A stretch of 64,000 bases of DNA, from contig NZ_RCDA01000001.1 of NCBI RefSeq assembly GCF_003664325.1, forward strand, positions 744,001-808,000, read 5' to 3'. Both the position numbers and the translations under genes were made by a program. Each line of letters opens with the position of its first letter. Position 1 is the first letter of the stretch. Shown here one piece after another: positions 61,253 to 64,000 of this stretch. This stretch comes from Alkalispirillum mobile. Lineage in GTDB: Bacteria; Pseudomonadota; Gammaproteobacteria; Nitrococcales; Halorhodospiraceae. The notes below the pieces were generated by a model, which saw only the letters and a program-made list of their open reading frames with translations, made no database searches and was not told where the DNA came from.

Positions 61253-62062
61253 TTACCCCCCGAACAGGCGTCCGAAGAAGCCTTTCTTTTCCACCGTCAG
61301 GAACCGATGCGGGCGCTCCTCGCCCAGGAAGCGGGCCACCGCGTCCTGGTACGCCTGCCCGGCATCCGACTCGTCGTCCAGGATGACCGGCACGCCGGCA
61401 TTGGACGCGTTCAGCACGGCCTGCGACTCGGGGATGACCCCCAGCAGCTCCACCGCCAGGATCTCGCCCACGTCTTCCACGGAGAGCATGTCCCCACGCT
61501 CGACCCGCTCCGCCGAGTAGCGGGTAAGCAGCAGCCGACCGCTGATCGGCTCGCCCCCCTGCTCCGCCCGGCGGGTCTTGCTGGCCAGGATGCCGAGCAC
61601 CCGGTCAGAATCCCGCACGCTGGAGACCTCGGGGTTGGTGACCACGATGGCCTCGTCGGCAAAGTAGGCGGCCATCAGCGCGCCGCGCTCAATGCCGGCC
61701 GGCGAGTCGCAGATAATGTAGTCGAACTGCTGCGAGAGCTCATCCAGCACCTTTTCCACGCCATCGTGGGTCAGCGCGTCTTTGTCCCGGGTTTGTGAGG
61801 CGGGAAGGATGAAGAGGTCCTTCACGCGCTTGTCCTTGATGAGGGCCTGGTTCAGGTTGGCGTCGCCATTGATGACGTTGACGAAGTCATACACCACCCG
61901 GCGCTCGCAGCCCATGATCAGGTCCAGGTTGCGCAGGCCCACGTCGAAATCGATGACGGCGGTCCGGTGGCCAGCCTTGGCCAGGCCTGCCGCCATGGCG
62001 GCGCTGGTGGTGGTCTTGCCCACCCCGCCCTTGCCGGAGGTCACTACGACGATCTTTGCCAC
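61253..62062 (-). CDS. minD: Septum site-determining ATPase MinD
   Basis: Deviant Walker ATPase that binds membrane and recruits MinC and MinE. 269 residues. Deviant Walker [10 protein letters not shown] at 10-18, switch [16 protein letters not shown], switch [16 protein letters not shown], and C-terminal amphipathic membrane helix [12 protein letters not shown]. The start is GTG at 62062 with GAGGAGAT 6 bases upstream. It lies 33 bases after minC. Confidence 0.98.
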   Translation of the reverse strand: MAKIVVVTSGKGGVGKTTTSAAMAAGLAKAGHRTAVIDFDVGLRNLDLIMGCERRVVYDFVNVINGDANLNQALIKDKRVKDLFILPASQTRDKDALTHDGVEKVLDELSQQFDYIICDSPAGIERGALMAAYFADEAIVVTNPEVSSVRDSDRVLGILASKTRRAEQGGEPISGRLLLTRYSAERVERGDMLSVEDVGEILAVELLGVIPESQAVLNASNAGVPVILDDESDAGQAYQDAVARFLGEERPHRFLTVEKKGFFGRLFGG

Positions 62063-62095
62063 GGGGTTATCTCCTCGATCTGTTGGGTCCGCCTC

Positions 62096-62827
62096 TTACA
62101 GCGGGGCCACCTTCAGGCTGTCGCCTTCCAGGTAGATCTGTACGTTTTTGCCACGCTCGTCATCGCCGATATGCTCGCTGACGCGGTATTGGCCGGCGAT
62201 GGAGACCAGTTCCGGGTCCAACCGGGCGCAAAAGATGCGCGCCTCGGTATCCCCCTGCACGCCGGCCATGGCGCGTCCCTTGAGCGCGCCGTAGATGTGG
62301 ATGTGGCCGTCGGCCAGCACCTCGGCACCGGCACTGACCATGGAGGTCACGATCAGGTCGCCACCCCGGGCATAGACCTGCTGGCCGGAGCGCACCGGCT
62401 GCGTGATCAGCATCGATCGGGTCGGTTGCGGCTCCGGCGCGGGGGCGGGGGCCGGGGCCGCCTCAGGCATGGGCTCGGCCTTCCGCGGTGCCGGCTCCCG
62501 ACCACTGGCCTCGATCAGCGGCAGGCCCGCGGCCGAGGCGAAGGCACCGGCCTCGTCACCGGCCGGCTTGACCCCCAGCACCACCAGGCCGTGCGCCTGC
62601 AGCGCCTGGCACAGTGCCTCGCCGTCCAGCCCGGCCACCGCCTCACCCAGCGGCTCGGGGTCGAGCAACACCGGCAGCCCACGGAAAAACTCGGGGGCCT
62701 CTGCAACGCGGGCGGCGAGGCTGTCCAGCAGATCCGCCTGCTGCGCCGTCAACAGACGCAGCACCGTGACGGTCATCATCCGCCCTTTGAATTCCAGGGC
62801 GCTCACACGCGTGGCCTCCACGCTCAT
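62096..62827 (-). CDS. minC: Septum site-determining protein MinC
   Basis: Inhibitor of FtsZ assembly carried by MinD. 243 residues. The N-terminal FtsZ-binding domain starts near ALEFKGRMMTVTVLRLL. A Pro/Ala/Glu-rich linker (about 130-150) follows. The C-terminal beta-helix binds MinD: RSGQQVYARGGDLIVTSMVS, EVLADGHIHIYGALKGRAMAG and FCARLDPELVSIAG. Gene order minC-minD-minE is standard. A promoter is visible 110-140 bases upstream. Confidence 0.96.
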   Translation of the reverse strand: MSVEATRVSALEFKGRMMTVTVLRLLTAQQADLLDSLAARVAEAPEFFRGLPVLLDPEPLGEAVAGLDGEALCQALQAHGLVVLGVKPAGDEAGAFASAAGLPLIEASGREPAPRKAEPMPEAAPAPAPAPEPQPTRSMLITQPVRSGQQVYARGGDLIVTSMVSAGAEVLADGHIHIYGALKGRAMAGVQGDTEARIFCARLDPELVSIAGQYRVSEHIGDDERGKNVQIYLEGDSLKVAPL

Positions 62828-62938
62828 GCGATGCCCACCCTCGCGGGGGATAGGGTCTCACGTTTGGTGATCATGGCTTCCTGCAGGGTTCAGAAAACAA
62901 GGCGGCGCCCCCACCGTCCCGGCCGGAGCGCCGCGCCC

Positions 62939-62968
62939 TTTATAGCGCGCTGCAGCATGAGCAATCAA
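62939..62968 (-). promoter_or_regulatory. Sigma-70-type promoter of minCDE
   Basis: TTGATT (62963-62968), an 18-base spacer, TATAAA (62939-62944) on the minus strand. The leader of about 100 nt before minC contains a GCGGCGC/GCGCCGC inverted pair. Confidence 0.55.
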
Positions 62969-63022
62969 CCCGTAAAGCAAGCCAATTCGGCGGAATGCGC
63001 CCAACAGCCGCCCGCCATGCAA

Positions 63023-63982
63023 TCAGGGCGGCGAAATCAGTCTGCCAGCGGCGCGATCCGGAAAGACTGCACCTCGGCGGGTCGGTAATGGTTCGGCATC
63101 ACGCCACCGCGGACCGCGGGCCTCTGGGTGAATGATGACCACCGGCCGGACCGAGAGGCCGGAGAGCAGCCGGTAGAGCCGGATCCGCAGGCGAGTGATC
63201 TCCGGCATGCGATCAGCCGGTAGACGGATCTCCAGAAGGAGATAGGGCCCCATCTTGGTGGAGCGCGCCTGCTCGGCCGGCACATCCGCCTTCGCCAACG
63301 CCTCGGCCACCCGGGCCTGCAGCTCGGCCGGCGGCGCGGCCAGAACCAGCTCGCGCACCGCCTCGGACGTCATTTTCATCGGCACGACGATGAAGTAACC
63401 CGCCACCAACAGCACCATGGCCGGGTCCGCATAGGCCGCGTAATCGCCCCAGTGGGTGCGTTCCAGTGCGGCTGCCAGCCCAAAACCGAGCAACACGGCC
63501 AGACTCAGCACGGTGTCCATCAGCCACTGACGGCGCTCGGCCGTGACAAGACCACTGCCCACATGGCGTTGCGCCCAGCGCAGGTAGCCCCATACCAGGG
63601 CACAGGCCAGCACGCTGATACCCGCAAAGGCCATGGCCAGCCCCGGCTCCACCAGACGACCGCCGGTCAACAGCGCGTGCACCGCCGACGCCATGGAGAG
63701 CAGGCAGATCAGGGTGATGGTCAACCCCTTGACCGTGATCACCAGCGGTTCGATGGCTCCCCGCCCAAACGGGAAGCGCTGGTTGGCCGGTTTCCGGACC
63801 ACCCGGGCGGCGTAAACCGAGAGCAACGTCAACACCAGACTGACCAGCGAGTAGGCCCCGTCGAACAGGATGACCAGGGAGTTGATCCATAACCCCCAGC
63901 CGACGCCGCCGAGCGCAAACAGCCCGGCAATGGCCGCCGACAGTTTCAGCGCCGTGTTTTCCCTCGCCCAGAACGAAATCAT
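63023..63982 (-). CDS. Cation diffusion facilitator family transporter, C-terminal tail possibly frameshifted
   Basis: Divalent metal/proton antiporter of the CDF family, 319 residues. About six hydrophobic helices: helix 2 FDGAYSLVSLVLTLLSVYAA carries a conserved Asp, and helix 5 has MDTVLSLAVLLGFG with another. NQRFPFGRGAIEPL is the family loop after helix 2. The C-terminal cytoplasmic domain ends in VRPVVIIHPE. After that the last 35 codons lose the high third-position GC of the gene, while the +1 frame gains it (ending FRIAPLAD at 63037). This suggests a frameshift near 63100-63120. The ATG at 63982 follows GGGAGGTC. Metal specificity unknown. Confidence 0.88.
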   Translation of the reverse strand: MISFWARENTALKLSAAIAGLFALGGVGWGLWINSLVILFDGAYSLVSLVLTLLSVYAARVVRKPANQRFPFGRGAIEPLVITVKGLTITLICLLSMASAVHALLTGGRLVEPGLAMAFAGISVLACALVWGYLRWAQRHVGSGLVTAERRQWLMDTVLSLAVLLGFGLAAALERTHWGDYAAYADPAMVLLVAGYFIVVPMKMTSEAVRELVLAAPPAELQARVAEALAKADVPAEQARSTKMGPYLLLEIRLPADRMPEITRLRIRLYRLLSGLSVRPVVIIHPEARGPRWRDAEPLPTRRGAVFPDRAAGRLISPP

Positions 63983-64000
63983 GATGACCTCCCGTTAATT

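Overview
The window is a dense, GC-rich chromosomal segment of a gammaproteobacterium. Nothing in it looks mobile: I see no IS element, phage gene, CRISPR array or integrase. Gene content and order (greA-carB-carA, yhbY/rlmE-ftsH-folP-glmM-tpiA-secG-tRNA-Leu, tRNA-fMet-rimP-nusA-infB-rbfA-truB-rpsO-pnp, gloB-methyltransferase-rnhA-dnaQ, minCDE) are typical of Gammaproteobacteria. Very acidic exported and envelope proteins (porin, TRAP binding protein, SecG tail, NfeD insert), the TRAP uptake system and a BpH3-type H-NS protein suggest a halophilic or haloalkaliphilic member of the Ectothiorhodospiraceae/Chromatiales side. That placement is inference, not an identification.

Layout. 1-2.9 kb: 3' truncated ffh, a divergent cytochrome-c assembly membrane protein, and a peroxiredoxin-like protein. 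3.0-6.6 kb: a TRAP transporter whose binding-protein gene (dctP) is divergent from dctQM; DctQ appears to carry a duplicated C-terminal membrane hairpin. 6.7-15.6 kb (minus): the transcription/translation operon led by initiator tRNA, then rimP-nusA-infB-rbfA-truB-rpsO-pnp. 15.7-20.7 kb: rlmKL, a YaiL-like protein, an outer-membrane porin and truC. 20.8-35.8 kb (minus): all 14 nuo genes of Complex I in the order A to N, followed by a DUF2818 gene. 35.9-48.3 kb (minus): tRNA-Leu(GAG), secG, tpiA, glmM, folP, ftsH, rlmE, a small membrane protein, the plus-strand yhbY, a DUF4149 protein, greA, carB and carA. 48.4-51.6 kb (plus): a two-gene ABC exporter and nicotinate phosphoribosyltransferase. 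51.6-54.1 kb: an H-NS-like protein, an unrecognised 406-residue protein, and pdxH. 54.2-60.9 kb: nfeD, a HAD phosphatase, dnaQ, rnhA, a methyltransferase, gloB and mltD. 61-64 kb (minus): minE-minD-minC and a cation diffusion facilitator.

Relative to the well-known gammaproteobacterial order in which the leuU tRNA is next to metY-rimP-nusA, the nuo operon plus truC, porin, yaiL and rlmKL lie between the two tRNA genes. Many genes overlap by 1-23 bases (nuoA/B, nuoC/D, nuoD/E, folP/ftsH, greA/carB, dnaQ/rnhA), which implies translational coupling.

The most interesting regulatory reading is a carA leader. A clear promoter is followed within about 80 nt by a strong intrinsic terminator placed directly before the Shine-Dalgarno and a TTG start, which suggests transcription attenuation of carbamoyl-phosphate synthesis. 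Other items worth checking are two terminators between metY and rimP, an initiator tRNA with a U1-U72 mismatch, a tRNA-Leu with its own promoter and no terminator ahead of nuoA, a frame switch in the tail of the CDF transporter, and the unrecognised 406-residue gene. No obviously new multi-gene system was found.
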